This document shows positions 1 to 10,887 of a stretch of DNA of 64,000 nucleotides, in pieces. Below the pieces are notes generated by a model. The model was not told the origin of the DNA. It saw nothing but the letters and a program-made list of their open reading frames with translations, and searched no databases. The DNA lies in assembly GCF_000715075.1 (NCBI RefSeq), contig NC_134095.1:54370419-54434418 (forward strand), read 5' to 3'. Source of the stretch: Nicotiana tabacum (taxonomy: Eukaryota > Streptophyta > Magnoliopsida > Solanales > Solanaceae). The position numbers were made by a program, and so were the translations under genes. How positions within the stretch are numbered: position 1 is the first letter of the stretch; each line of letters opens with the position of its first letter.

Positions 1-1925
1 GACAACGTTTCAGGAAGTTCACCAGTAAAACGATTCGAGCTCAAATCCAAACTGATTGTTAAGCTTGTGACATAACCAAGCTCAGATGGAATCTCACCAG
101 AAAAACTATTCGAGCTCAAATCAAGTAGAGTTAACTTCTGCAAGTTCTTAAAAGACTTTGGAATTTGACCAGTAAGCAGATTATTGCTGAGAATAAGTTT
201 GTTCAAGTAACTGAGATTGCCAAAACTTGAAGGGATCTCACCAGTGAAGCTGTTCCTGCTCAGATCAAGCTGCTCTAAATTCACAAGCTCTCCCATCTCG
301 TCTGGTATTTCCCCAGTTAGGTAATTGTTGTGAACGTCCAACAGCTCAAGAACCGTAATGTTGGAAATTTCAGAAGGCAAGCCACCAGAGAAATGGTTCA
401 TGTACAAATCAAGAAACACGAGGTTCTGCAATTGACCGATCTCCTTAGGAATTGGTCCTGAAAGCTGATTCTCTCCGAGCCTCAACCTCACTAGAGACTG
501 GCATCTCGCAACACTCCGAGGCAATCTTCCTGTTAACGAATTCCCAAGAAGCAACAATTTACTCAGCTGCTTCAAATTAAATATCTCCTCAGGGATCGAT
601 CCGGTAAGCTTGTTCCTCGAAAGATCTAGCGCATAGAGCTCAGTACAGTTTCCAAAAGCAGCTGGAATGGTACCTGAAACTGAATTCCCCCACAAGAAAA
701 AACTCTGCAAGTACTCTAACTTACCAACTTGCCACGGAATTTGCCCCGATAGTTGGTTCTTATCTAGCTGAAGAGCTGTTAGGCTAGTGCAGTTACTTAA
801 CTGCCATGGTATAGAACCAGTAAATGCATTATCAGACAAATGAAGTTGTTCAAGAACCGATAGCTTCCCCAAGTCACCGGGAATTTCACCGGACAACTCA
901 TTTGCAGAAACATCAAGAATCACAAGGGATGAACAATTCGAAACCTCAGCCGGAATAGGTCCAGTTAATGAATTTCCCCATAAAAGCAAGCTAGTTAGCT
1001 TTTGTAACTTACCCAACTGAGGAGGGATTGAACCAGTGAGCTTATTCATATGCAGATACAAATACCTCAGCTCTGATATCATCCCAAGTTCAGGCGGTAT
1101 CGAACCGAATACCTCAGTATCATAAATTGCCAGTGTTTGAAGATTGATCAAATTCCCAAATGTGGGTGGAATAACACCAGAAAGACCGGTGGCCGCGGCA
1201 CCAAACATTGTAAGATTGGTGAGCAGGCCTAATAGTGCAGGAATTTCACCAGTCAAATATGGATTTCCCCCAATCCTAAACTGCTGGAGTGACAACAAGG
1301 ACCCTAACTGTGATGGAATTGACCCATTGAGGAGATTATCTTGAAGACAAAGGATTTCTAGGGAAGAAAGATTAGCAAGCTGAGGCGGGATCTTACCAGT
1401 CAATCTATTTGAATTCAAGAACAAGAATTGAAGTGAAGTAAGCCCACCAAGTTCTGAGGGAATAGACCCATAAATAGAATTAGAAGAAAGGTCTAAAAGC
1501 CTAAGATGAGAGAAAGAACCAAATGATGGAGGAATAGTACCAGAGATATTAGTAGAAGAAAGATTAAGAAGCTGCAGAGAAGAAAGGGCAGAGAGTTCAG
1601 AGGGTAAATAAGAGAGATTGAGGAATGTATTTGGGATAGAAAGTGAAATAACTCTTTCTTGAGGAGAACAAGTAATCCCTTGCCAAGAACATGGAGTTGA
1701 ACTTAAAGGATTCCAAGAAGAAAGCACAGAAGAAGATGATTTTGCGTAAGGGTCAGCTGCTTTAAGAAGAGAAAGCAGGGCTTGTCCATCAGATGAAACA
1801 GAGCTAACTAAAACTACTGTTTTTGGACTCAAACTTACCCAAAAGAAGAAGAAAAACAAGAAATAACATGAAGTGAAAGTTGCTGAAGAAGAAGAGGTGA
1901 GAAAATGGTGGTTTTTCTTCTCCAT
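1..1925 (-). CDS. RGI5-like: LRR receptor-like kinase, N-terminal part (cut by the window edge)
   Basis: One open frame of 641 codons runs from an ATG at 1925-1923 to base 1 without a stop, so the gene continues outside the window. The start is followed by a Ser/Thr-rich stretch and a Phe-rich hydrophobic segment (about residues 20-42) that fits a secretion signal. Next come an LRRNT cap (SSDGQALLSLLKAAD and the CSWQGITC motif) and about 22 plant extracellular LRRs of the type LxxLxLSxNxLTGxIPxxLG. The wording follows Arabidopsis At1g34110 (RGI5, a root-meristem growth factor receptor family LRR-XI kinase) closely, for example DLYMNHFSGGLP and LLDVHNNYLTGEIP. The last LRRs, transmembrane helix and kinase domain are not seen. 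Family knowledge: plasma-membrane receptor for sulfated RGF/GLV peptides; ligand specificity here is inferred. This is the only host gene that looks intact as far as it is visible. Confidence 0.93.
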   Translation of the reverse strand, partial: MEKKNHHFLTSSSSATFTSCYFLFFFFFWVSLSPKTVVLVSSVSSDGQALLSLLKAADPYAKSSSSVLSSWNPLSSTPCSWQGITCSPQERVISLSIPNTFLNLSYLPSELSALSSLQLLNLSSTNISGTIPPSFGSFSHLRLLDLSSNSIYGSIPSELGGLTSLQFLFLNSNRLTGKIPPQLANLSSLEILCLQDNLLNGSIPSQLGSLLSLQQFRIGGNPYLTGEIPALLGLLTNLTMFGAAATGLSGVIPPTFGNLINLQTLAIYDTEVFGSIPPELGMISELRYLYLHMNKLTGSIPPQLGKLQKLTSLLLWGNSLTGPIPAEVSNCSSLVILDVSANELSGEIPGDLGKLSVLEQLHLSDNAFTGSIPWQLSNCTSLTALQLDKNQLSGQIPWQVGKLEYLQSFFLWGNSVSGTIPAAFGNCTELYALDLSRNKLTGSIPEEIFNLKQLSKLLLLGNSLTGRLPRSVARCQSLVRLRLGENQLSGPIPKEIGQLQNLVFLDLYMNHFSGGLPSEISNITVLELLDVHNNYLTGEIPDEMGELVNLEQLDLSRNSFTGEIPSSFGNLSYLNKLILSNNLLTGQIPKSFKNLQKLTLLDLSSNSFSGEIPSELGYVTSLTISLDLSSNRFTGELPETL

Positions 1926-2563
1926 TATTGAGCTTTTTGGAAATGGAGAAAACAGTGAAAAACAAGAAATGGGATTCTAGTAGAATGGTGTTTGAAAGTT
2001 TACTCTAGGAGACAACATGCATGTGAAAGATTAAAGAGGTTGTTGTTTGCTGATGGAGTTTTGCTTCAAACTCACACTAACTCTAGTTGAAAAATTTACC
2101 ATGCATGTGAAACTTAAAGTTCTTGTGTATAGTATTTTTAATGAAACTTTTACTACTAAAAATGCTACTTATTAAAGTTATTTTCTGAGATTCCTTACCG
2201 AGATAATGAGTTCCTCCTCCTTGCTCCGCCCTACACGGTGGCGCTAGCTAGCTACTAATGGTGGTGGTGAAGATGGTCACTAGCATGAAACAAAAGCTTT
2301 AGGCGTTTTTGCATTTTCTTGTTGTTTCATGACGGTGGTAAGCGGTGGTTGATGGCGGTGGCTGGTGGTTGGTGGTGGTGGCGGAGGAGATTGAGAGTTG
2401 AGTGTGTGTGTTGTTTTTTCCTATAGAGTGAGACAGTTCTTGAGAAACTAAAGAGGAAATAAATGGAGCTATACATTTAAATAGTAAAGAGTTTATTTTA
2501 TAAGTTTTTATTGAACAAAGTGATTGTAGCGCCACGCTAATTAATGAATACAATATAGAGTAG
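1926..2563. other. Upstream region of the LRR kinase gene
   Basis: About 640 bases lie upstream of the kinase ATG. They are AT-rich apart from a GGT/GGC-rich simple-sequence patch at about 2325-2395. The 5' UTR and promoter should lie here, but I cannot pin a TATA box or transcription start. A minus-strand reading frame over 2299-2616 is low-complexity and runs into the neighbouring MITE, so I do not call it a gene. Confidence 0.5.
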
Positions 2564-2565
2564 TA

Positions 2566-2828
2566 CTCCTTCCCGTATAAAATAAGTGATTTTTTTGCCT
2601 TTTTTTTGCTGTCCAAAATAAATGATTTTTTTCGATTTTAAGAATGAATTAATTATTTTTTTCCTACATTGTCCTTGGAGTAAATAGTGCTAGAATATGT
2701 GTTAGGAGTGTTTATGTGAGATAGTAAATGTTAATATGGTCAATTCCATTGCTAATTAATGCTAAAAGATGAATTTTTTAATCTGTGTGAAAACATTCAA
2801 AAAATCACTTAATTTAGACCGGAGGGAG
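2566..2828. mobile_element. Stowaway-type MITE (263 bp)
   Basis: The left end (CTCCTTCCCGTATAAAATAA) and right end (reverse complement CTCCCTCCGGTCTAAATTAA) form imperfect terminal inverted repeats. They are flanked by TA dinucleotides at 2564-2565 and 2829-2830, the usual Tc1/mariner target duplication. The interior is AT-rich and noncoding. It is closely related to the copy at 30446-30711, sharing the interior stretch around a block like GGAGTGTTTATGTGA. Confidence 0.88.
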
Positions 2829-2830
2829 TA

Positions 2831-2993
2831 CTTATTTATTTCTTTTTGGTTTTGGAGTAAATTCGAAATTGTACTGATAATAATTAAGTATGTCATTCTT
2901 TTAAAGGGTAAGTCCTAGAGTATTGGGGGTAGTTTAAGACCCAAAATTGCCGTTTAGAGGTGTATTAATATTTGCTTAATTAATCTTATCATT
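2831..2993. other. AT-rich spacer
   Basis: Short spacer between the MITE and the SINE tail. I see no gene or repeat structure in it. Confidence 0.5.
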
Positions 2994-3117
2994 GAGCCGA
3001 GGGTCTCCTGGAAACAGCCTCTCTACCCTTCGGGGTAGAGATAAGGTCTGCGTACATATTACCCTCCCCAAACCCCACTAGCGGGATTATACTAGGCCGT
3101 TGTTGTTTGTTGTTTGT
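2994..3117 (+). mobile_element. SINE, 3' part (Au-type), TTG-rich tail
   Basis: The segment carries the conserved 3' body of Au-like plant SINEs: GAAACAGCCTCTCTACCC, then AAGGTCTGCGTACA, then GGGATTATACTAGG, ending in a TTG/TTTG tail. The tRNA-derived 5' head with A and B boxes is not visible, so this is a 5'-truncated copy. Confidence 0.8.
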
Positions 3118-3618
3118 ATTGGCTGTAGCCTGTAGGGATATTATTATCGACCTGTTTCTCTCTTTTGGTGCTTCTTGAAACTCCCTTTAAAAGTGGTATA
3201 TGTGATATGTCCCATTTTGTAGTGTAAGGTTATAAATAAAATTGTACAACATTAATAACCAAGTTTTGCGACGTTATTATACCCTAGCTCTAGAGATTTC
3301 TTTTGCCTTTCTTTTCTTTAATTTGCAGTTACTTGTTTGGTCTGGTTTATATATATAGAACTATGCTAATTATTTTATAAAGTAATGATAAAGAATTGAT
3401 TTAACTAATCAAATAGAAGCTAGTCTGTTTTGAAAAATTGACATTTTTACAGTTACCAAACATTGATTTTGATTAAGAAAACTGATTTAATTGAAAAAAC
3501 TACTTATATCAGGCACAATAATCCAAACCAAAACCATCTAACAAAATATTTTTATTGCCCATATGTATGGTTTAATTGCTAACTTTTATCATTTAACAGC
3601 TCGTTGCAAATTGAGCTC
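3118..3618. other. AT-rich intergenic spacer
   Basis: About 500 bases with no open frame of note, no recognisable repeat end and no RNA gene. It ends at the CCACT target site (3619-3623) of the copia element that starts at 3624. Confidence 0.5.
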
Positions 3619-3623
3619 CCACT

Positions 3624-3861
3624 TGATAAATTCTACACACATGCAAGCAAGCAATGTTGAAGAAGAAGGGTAGAAGAAATGGGAGATGCAAAATGAGATG
3701 GAGAAGAAGAGCTGAAAGTGTTATTTCATCTATCTATTACACGTGAGTGTGGTCCCCTTTATACACCACATAACCTAACTCTAACTAACCATCTTTTCCT
3801 ATTTACACTTTAGTCCCTCAACTAACTACAAATACACCTCAGTCTAGTTTCTATAACAATA
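3624..3861 (-). repeat. Copia D 3' LTR (238 bp)
   Basis: It matches 29657-29913 apart from a deletion of about 19 bp near its left end. On the minus strand it starts TATTGTTATAG and ends TTTATCA. The adjoining minus-strand sequence at 3862-3872, TTGTAGGGGAG, is the polypurine tract. Confidence 0.92.
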
Positions 3862-3888
3862 CTCCCCTACAAGCGGGAGGGGGGGGGG

Positions 3889-4374
3889 GTAATACTCCAG
3901 GCTTTAAAAAGAGTCTCACATCGGCAAAACACAATAGGAATGCTGAGTATATAAGTTAACAAGCCTTAGACCCTAGTAATGCATTTTAAATCTGTGGGGG
4001 CCTAGGCCCAGAGCGGACTATATCACTAGCGGGCTGCGCTGTTACAGATGGTATCAAAGCCACTCTTGTGTCAACCTTGCCGATGGTGGGTCAGAGTTCA
4101 ACTGAGTTTAGGCAAATCCCGATTAGGTGGGGCAAACCTCAGTGCTGAGTCTAGGAAAATCCCATGCGGTGGGGCAAACCTCAGCGAGGACGCCGAGTCT
4201 ATAAGAGGGGGTGTATGTAACACCCCAGAATTTAGACAGAGTCCCACATCGGTAAAACACAAGAGGAATGCTGGGTATATAAGTTAAAAAGCCTTAGACC
4301 CTAGTGATGCGTTTTAAACTCGTAAACACCTAGGCCCAGAGCGGACAATATCACTAGCTGGCTGGGCTGTTACA
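3889..4374 (+). mobile_element. TRIM (terminal-repeat retrotransposon in miniature), 486 bp
   Basis: Two terminal repeats of about 158 bp (3889-4046 and 4216-4374) enclose only about 170 bp. The right copy begins TGTAACACCCC and ends GCTGTTACA; the left copy has decayed at its first bases. Directly after the left repeat is GATGGTATCAAAGCC, a primer-binding site for initiator tRNA-Met. Directly before the right repeat is a polypurine tract (AAGAGGGGGTGT). Both LTRs share AGTCYCACATCGG, a motif seen in other plant TRIMs. The interior holds two copies of a unit containing GGTGGGGCAAACCTCAG. There is no coding capacity, so it would need another element's proteins to move. It sits in a G-run next to the copia D polypurine tract, so the target duplication cannot be resolved. 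Confidence 0.9.
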
Positions 4375-4736
4375 GGGGGGTTGAAACACATTGAGCATAC
4401 CAAGCTTGGACAAAAGGAAGTGGTGTTGTGATGAACCCAAGCCTTTGGTTATGAGATGAGCCAACTGCAAACTCGTAGAGATGTATTGTGGTGCCAACTG
4501 GCCATTCTTGATCTTCTCTCGAACAAAATGACAATCGATCTCGATATGCTTAGTGCATTCATGGAATATAAGATTAGCAGCTATTTGCAGGGCTGCCTTG
4601 CTATCACAATGTAAAGATACTGATTGCTGAACCTGGACCTGCAGTTCGTTAAGCAGTCCTAAGAACCATGTGATTTCTGCAGCAGCAGCTGCTAAAATCC
4701 TGTACTCTGCTTCAGCTAAGCTTCGATTGACAGTTT
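4375..4736 (-). pseudogene. Copia D RNase H, C-terminal fragment
   Basis: The minus-strand translation has the copia RNase H signatures SLAEAEYRILAAAAAEITW, the acidic patch LHCDSKAALQIA and the distal HIEIDCHFVREKI. It ends with the usual copia C-terminus (HLITKGLGSSQHHFLLSKLG). It is cut off from the rest of RT-RNase H by the gypsy insertion at 4737; the sequence resumes after 14152 at WKSKKQQT. Family role: removal of RNA from the RNA:DNA hybrid during reverse transcription. Confidence 0.9.
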
Positions 4737-6652
4737 TGTCACGACCCATTTTCTGAACAAGCCGAGACTGACACTCGATCACTAAACATGACCGAGCGAA
4801 CCATCTCTGCTTATCAAATCTATTATAACTCCAAACTTTATATGCAACAAGGAAATACTCTAACCAAATACTTTTGATTAATTTAAATATTTAAATAATT
4901 CAACTCCAAAATTTTATCCGTAGTAACTACTGAATTACTATTAAGTTATTATCTAAAATATCTGAATCTTAACCCAACGACTATGTCTATGAAGCCTCTA
5001 CAGATAAACTGACGCACTGCTCAGGAGATGAGATTTCCTGGCCAATTCTCTAAGTAAACAAAGAAATGAGTAAATAAAGATGACTCAAAGAAACACTCCA
5101 CGAATAAAAGTGGAGCTCACCAATAACACTGGAAGAGAAGGAAGTCCTAACCCGTAGCCTGCTCGCCTGCAAAATCGGTTCCTACGTTGTACTGCAGACC
5201 AACGTAGACTCCCAAAAAAGAACGTCAATACCATCCATTGTACTCAATAAGTCTCAACAACAGGGGCGAAACTTTAATAACTTATACATTACCAGCAAAG
5301 GTTCTAAATGTATGTAAAACATAAAGCTTATAAGAATAATTATAAAATAATTGCCTAATAGCAGTATATGAATATTCTAAAAGAAATTCTTTTCTTTTTT
5401 CTTTCTTATAAAAAAAATACTTCACTTTATACTTTGGGAGTTCCAACTATCCTGACTTAATTCTGTTTCAGTCACCGTGTGATCGGTACGGGTTCGATCC
5501 CAACCTGATCTAATAGGCCCAATCCACGAGGTGTCACTCGCCTCATGGTTCTCAGCGCTCATGTATCATACCTTAGCATGGCTAAGTAAATCCTCAGCAA
5601 TGAGACCCTTGGATCGTGTGCTCTCTACTTTGGCACAAGTAGTTTCAGGAAGTCAACGCCTTGGTTAGGACCCTCAGCCTGGACGATGACCCCTTCTCAG
5701 AATAAAGGATACTCCCAAAAAACTTTTCTTTCTAAAACTTTTTCTTGTGACTTTTCAAGTCTAGATATTTTCTTTATAGACCATCATGTACATGCTCATG
5801 CTGGTATCCTTAAATGTAAAGCATGACATAAGAATAAAATAAACATGTAAAAGTATTTCTAAAGATTCTTGCTTCTTCATACATTTTCAACATGAAAATA
5901 GCATATAAGAATAACACAAAAATTTGAAAATTTATGCAAGTATATCATAATAAATCGTCTAAACTTTTGCTAGAATAATTCTAAGTTAATAGGCACTCAC
6001 TCGCTCCAATTAAATAAATATAAACTTTTTAAACAATTCATCAAACACCTTGTATGCATGCTTTTGTGAGTTAAACCACTTTAGTAAAAGGTTGTATCAA
6101 CTCACCTCAAAACTTCTCGAGCCAATACGTAGACCCCAGTCCAATTGACACCAGTCAAATAATCGATTCTTAATTTAAGAATTAGTGGTTGTAAAGAACC
6201 CTACGATCTTCTTTTTGTTGCATGAGTTTGCTGCGTTTGTTGTATAACAGAACATCGTTCTGTTCCTTGTGCGAATTTTTACTCCTACTGCTTTCTTTCT
6301 TTTTGATCTCCTTTATGTCCAAGGTTAGGCTTTTAAGGTCTTAAACCTTTTTTTTCCAACAGCACTTTATGGGCTTAGGAATATCCCTCCAATTTTTTTT
6401 TTCTTTACTTAACTAATAATTAATGATACCCACTTTTAATAATTAGAAATATTAAATTATTAATATTCCTATAATTATATATCAAACTATTTATAAATAG
6501 GAAAGTAACTCAAAAATCAATCACAAGGGTTTAAATCCATAAAGAAGAAAAAAAATTATTTTTTTTGTTGTGAACTTAAGGAAAGATTAAAAAAAAATTA
6601 CATTCTATATTTAGCGAGTCTTGAAATTTATATAAATTTGAGGAGTGTTACA
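4737..6652 (-). repeat. Gypsy E 3' LTR (1,916 bp)
   Basis: On the plus strand it begins TGTCACGACCCATTTTCTG and ends GAGGAGTGTTACA. It aligns over its full length with 12224-14152, with scattered substitutions and a few short indels. An AT-rich core TATTTATAAATAG near 6490-6500 is a possible TATA region (position inferred). Confidence 0.95.
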
Positions 6653-7162
6653 ATCTTCTCTCCTTAAAAACATTTGTCCTCGAATGTTGATAGGGCCTTA
6701 TTCTTAAGCTAACAATCATCATTTAGGTCCTTGAACCTCTTTAAGTTTTCTTAGCACTACTCATTCTTCCAAGGGACCCAAAATTTTGGCTAACTTCCTA
6801 AATTTTCAAAAATTTTGGCAGAGTTTCCCTTGTAAATTGGACTATCCAAAAAAAAATATTCCCTGTCACAAATACCACAACTATATCAACAACAACCAAA
6901 TATACCATAACAGGTCATTCATAGGCATCATACGCGGCTCATAAATTAATTACTCACACTCTGGCAAGGAAGTACCACAATAACTAACAAGAATCTAAAG
7001 CACAACAACTTTAGCACAAGTAAATCACTTTAATGAATTAAATATACTACGGCATAAACTAGATTACTGCAACAACTAAGTATAATCTAGGAAGGGCAGA
7101 AACACTTGCTAACTTGTATTTAATAATGAAGTATAAATGTCAAACCAAACTAAGGTTCACAT
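6653..7162 (-). other. Gypsy E 3' untranslated region
   Basis: About 510 bases between the chromodomain-like end of pol and the 3' LTR. The minus-strand polypurine tract lies right beside the LTR. I see no coding sequence or tandem array here. Confidence 0.7.
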
Positions 7163-8758
7163 ACCTTTTTCCTCAAATAAATATGGATATTTCTTTCTCA
7201 AATCTTCCTCGACCTCCCACGTAGGCTCTTTTGAATCATGATTACTCCACAAAAATTTTACTGATGCTAAATTTTTCGTTCTCAACTTTCTTACTTGCCT
7301 ATCGAGAATTTCTATAGGTACCTCTTCATAAGTCAAGCCTTATTTAATTTCTATAGTATCGGCAGGTATTATATGCGACTCATCATGAATGTACTTTCTA
7401 AGCATAGACACATGACAGACAGGATGAACAGAGGACAACTCAATGGGCAGCGCTAGCTTATAAGTCACGTTTCCTTTCTTTTCCAGAATTTCATAAGGTC
7501 CGATAAATCTAGAGCTAAGTTTCCCTTTCTTACCAAACCTCATAACTCCTTTCATTGGTGAAACTTTCAAAAATACCTTATCACCAACCATGAACTCTAA
7601 CTCACGATGTCTCTTGTCAGAATAAGACTTTTGACGACTCTGAGTCGCTTTAAGTCTTTCTCTAATTAGCTGAACTTTCTCCAAGGCCTCAGAAACAAAC
7701 TCTAGACCAATCAACGGCACCTCTGCTGGTTCAAACCAACTAATTGGAGACCTACATCTCCGCCCATACAATGCTTCATAAGGAGCCATACCAATGCTGG
7801 CCTGATAGCTGTTATTGTACAAATTCTATAAGTGGCAAGTGATCATCCCAATTACCTCCAAAATCTATAACACACGCACGCAACATATCTTTGAGAGTCT
7901 GAATGGTCCTTTCTGCCTGGCCATCGGTCTATGGATGGAAAACGGTGCTTAAATTGACCTTGGTACCTAATCTTTTCTTAAATGCCTGCCAAAAATGCAC
8001 CGTGAACTGAGGGCCTCTATCAGATATGATTGAAATTGGAGTACCATGCAATCAGACTATTTCTTTGATGTACAACTACGCATACTGCTCTACAGAATCT
8101 GTCGTCTTTACTGGTAGGAAATGCGCGGACTTTGTCAGCCGGTCTACAATAACCCAAATTGAATCATGCTTACGGTATGTGTGAGGTAGACCTACTACGA
8201 AATCCATATTAATCATCTCCTATTTCCATTGTGGTATCTCTATATCTTGAGCTAGGCCAACAGGTCTTTGATGCTCGACTTTGACTTGCTGGCAATTCAA
8301 ACATTTAGCCACATAATCTGCTACTTGCTTCTTCATGCCTTTCCACCAATACAACTCTTTCAAATCTAGATATATTTTGGTAGCACCTGGTGGATAGAGT
8401 ACCTCGAACCGTGAGCTTCCTCCATTATGGTCTTCCTAAGACCATCTACATCATGCACACATAACTGATCATTCAACTTTAAAACTATGTCACTTCCTAG
8501 AGTGAAAGCAGTGATTTCTTTGTTTCTGACTCCTTCTTTTAACTTCACGAAGTACGGATCTTCGTCTTGCTTAGCCTTAACATGCGCAACAAGGGAGGAT
8601 TGCGCTAAGGCATAAGTAGTTATACCTCCTTCTTCGGTCTCATCCAATCTAATTCCATCATTTGCTAGTTTTTGAATTTCTCGGACCAAAGATCGCCTTT
8701 GTACTGCAAGATGAGCCAAGACACCCATTGACTTCCTACTAAGTGCATCTGCTACCAC
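7163..8758 (-). pseudogene. Gypsy E end of RNase H, integrase and chromodomain-like tail (broken)
   Basis: 8366-8758 begins with the RNase H end (VADALSRKSMG) and runs into the integrase zinc-binding region. 7823-8365 is a damaged core in which the catalytic surroundings NMDFVVGLP, ISDRGPQF and TDGQAERT can still be read between stops. 7340-7822 is the integrase C-terminus (GMAPYEALYGRRCRSP, FIGPYEIL, HVSMLRKY). An in-frame stop at 7337-7339 separates it from a chromodomain-like stretch (LRTKNLASVKFLW ... EPTWEVEEDLRKKYP) at about 7163-7336. Family role: DD35E integrase, with a chromodomain thought to target heterochromatin. Confidence 0.88.
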
Positions 8759-9980
8759 ATTAGCTTTGCCGGGTGATAAAGAATATTGATGTCATAATCT
8801 TTCAATAGTTCGAGCCACATTCTCTGTCTCAAATTTAATTATTTTTGCTTGAAAATGTATTTGAGGCTCTTGTGATCTGTAAACACTTCAGAATGCTTGC
8901 CATAAAGGTAATGTCACCATATCTTTAATGCAAACACTACTGCTGCAACTTCCAAGTCATGTGTGGGATAATTCTTTTCATGATTCTTTAACTGCCTAGA
9001 AGCATAAGCAATAACTTTTCCATTTTGCATAAGAACACAATCGAGACCAACTCTGGAGGCATCACAATACACTATGAACCCACCCGAACCTGTCTGCAAG
9101 GTTAATACATGTGCAGTGGTTAACCTCTTCTTTAACTCTTGAAAACTCTGCTCACAAACGCCTGACCACTGGAACTTAACTGCTTTCTGGGTCAACTTAG
9201 TTAATGGAGTTGCAAGTGAAGAAAACCCCTCTACAAACCTTCTATAGTAGCCAGCTAACCCCAAGAAACTTCTGATTTCGGTTGGCGTTGTTGTCCTTGG
9301 CCAGTTTTTGACTGCTTCTGTCTTCTGAGGGTCTACTTTTATGCCTTCACTAGATACCACGTGGCCTAAGAATTCCATTGACTGCAGCCAGAACTCACAT
9401 TTTGAAAACTTGGCATAAAGTTTATTGTCCTTCAAGGTCTGCAAGGCTATTCTAAGGTGTTCTGCATGATATTCCTTGCTCATAGAGTACACCAAAATAT
9501 CATCTATAAACACAATAATGAAGGTATCCAGGAATGGCTTAAAAACTTTATTCATGAGGTCCATGAATGCAGCTGGAGAATTTGTCAACCTGAAGGACAT
9601 CACTAGAAATTCATAGTGCCCGTAGCGAGTTCTAAAAATTGTTTTAGATATATCCTCTTCTCTGATTCTCAACTAATGGTACACCGACCTCAAGTCTATT
9701 TTTGAAAAGTACTTTGCACTCTAAAGTTGATCAAATAAATCATCAATTCTTGGTAGTGAGTACTTGTTCTTAATGGTAACTTTATTCAACTGCCGATAGT
9801 CAATGCACATTCCGAGAGACCCATCTTTCTTCTTGACAAACAGGACCGGGGCACCCCACGGTGAAACACTTGGCCTGATGAAGCCTTGTCAAGAAGGTCT
9901 TTCAATTGTTCTCTCAACTCATTAAGTTCTGCTGGAGTCATCCTATAAGGAGTTATAGATATGGGCTGAGTGTCTGGCAT
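8759..9980 (-). pseudogene. Gypsy E reverse transcriptase / RNase H (broken)
   Basis: 8914-9672 is a 252-residue open block with the RT catalytic motif FIDDILVYS (about residues 55-63), then [15 protein letters not shown], then the gypsy RNase H start ([20 protein letters not shown]) and the [19 protein letters not shown] motif. The upstream RT start ([20 protein letters not shown]) sits in a separate frame at 9786-9980 with an indel, and an in-frame stop comes before 9672. RT would therefore not be made whole. Confidence 0.9.
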
Positions 9981-10283
9981 GAGATCAATGCCAAAGTCTA
10001 TGATTCTTTTAGGAGGAAGTCCGGGAAGGTCATCTGGGAAAACTTTTTGAAATTATCTAAAAACTGGCACTGACTGAAGAGCTGGTGGTTCTGATTCTGG
10101 ATTAATGATGTGAGCCAAATAGGCGAGACACCCCTTACCGATCATTCGTTGTGCCTTAAGGTAAGAAATAAACTTACCTATAAGCGATGCTGAACTACCC
10201 TTCCACTCTAAGACTTCTTCATTTGGAAATTAGAACCTGACTATCTTGGCATGACAATCTAACATGGCATAGCAGGAAGATAA

Positions 10284-10760
10284 CTAATCCATACCCATGA
10301 TCACATCGAAATCCACCATTTCTAACTCTATGAGATCGGCTTTGGTGTTGCAACCTTGGACTGAAACTATACAACCTTTATAGACTCTTGTGACTTTCAC
10401 TGACATGCCAACTGGAGTAGATACTAGGAATGGTTCACTAAGTTGTTCCGGTTCTAGACCGAGGTTAATTGCAAAGTATGGAGTCACATATGAAAACATT
10501 GAACCTGGATCTATTATGGCATAAGCTTTATGTGAGCAGACTAGAAGTATACCTGTAATAACTTCTGCAGATGCCTCTGCAATCTGACGATCAAATGTGA
10601 CAAACAAACGGGGTTGTCCCCCTCTTTGAGTAACTCGATCTGTACCTTTGCCTGCCCCATGCCCGGTCTGATCATGAGAGCCACGATCCTGAGGTGGTGC
10701 AACTGCAATAGCTGAGGAACTAGAAGGACGAGTTGATCCCCCATTGAAATTACATCTCAA
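10284..10760 (-). pseudogene. Gypsy E gag end and aspartic protease
   Basis: A 158-residue block. Just upstream (about 10761-10880) is a damaged zinc knuckle read as CCHYGDISHIKANYP, broken by a stop. The block then has a Ser-rich linker and a retropepsin-like fold start (RLFVTFDRQIAEASAEVITG) with IIDPGSMFSYVT at about residues 91-102. DPGS in place of the usual D(T/S)G is common in Tekay-like elements (family knowledge). It ends at VIMGMD, where the RT linker should follow; the next bases hold a stop. Confidence 0.85.
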
Positions 10761-10887
10761 CTTTGGGTAGTTGGCCTTTATATGGCTAATGTCTCCATAA
10801 TGACAGCAACCATGAAACCCGAGCTTGTACTGACCTGAATGTTGTCACTTACATGTTCTACAAACACCTTGTTGGTGTGAATGTTGC

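Noticed and set aside
2299..2616. 105-residue minus-strand frame
   Set aside because: It covers a GGT-rich simple repeat and the end of a Stowaway MITE; low complexity.
4048..4287. 79-residue frame in the TRIM
   Set aside because: It starts at the PBS and runs into the right terminal repeat; TRIMs have no genes.
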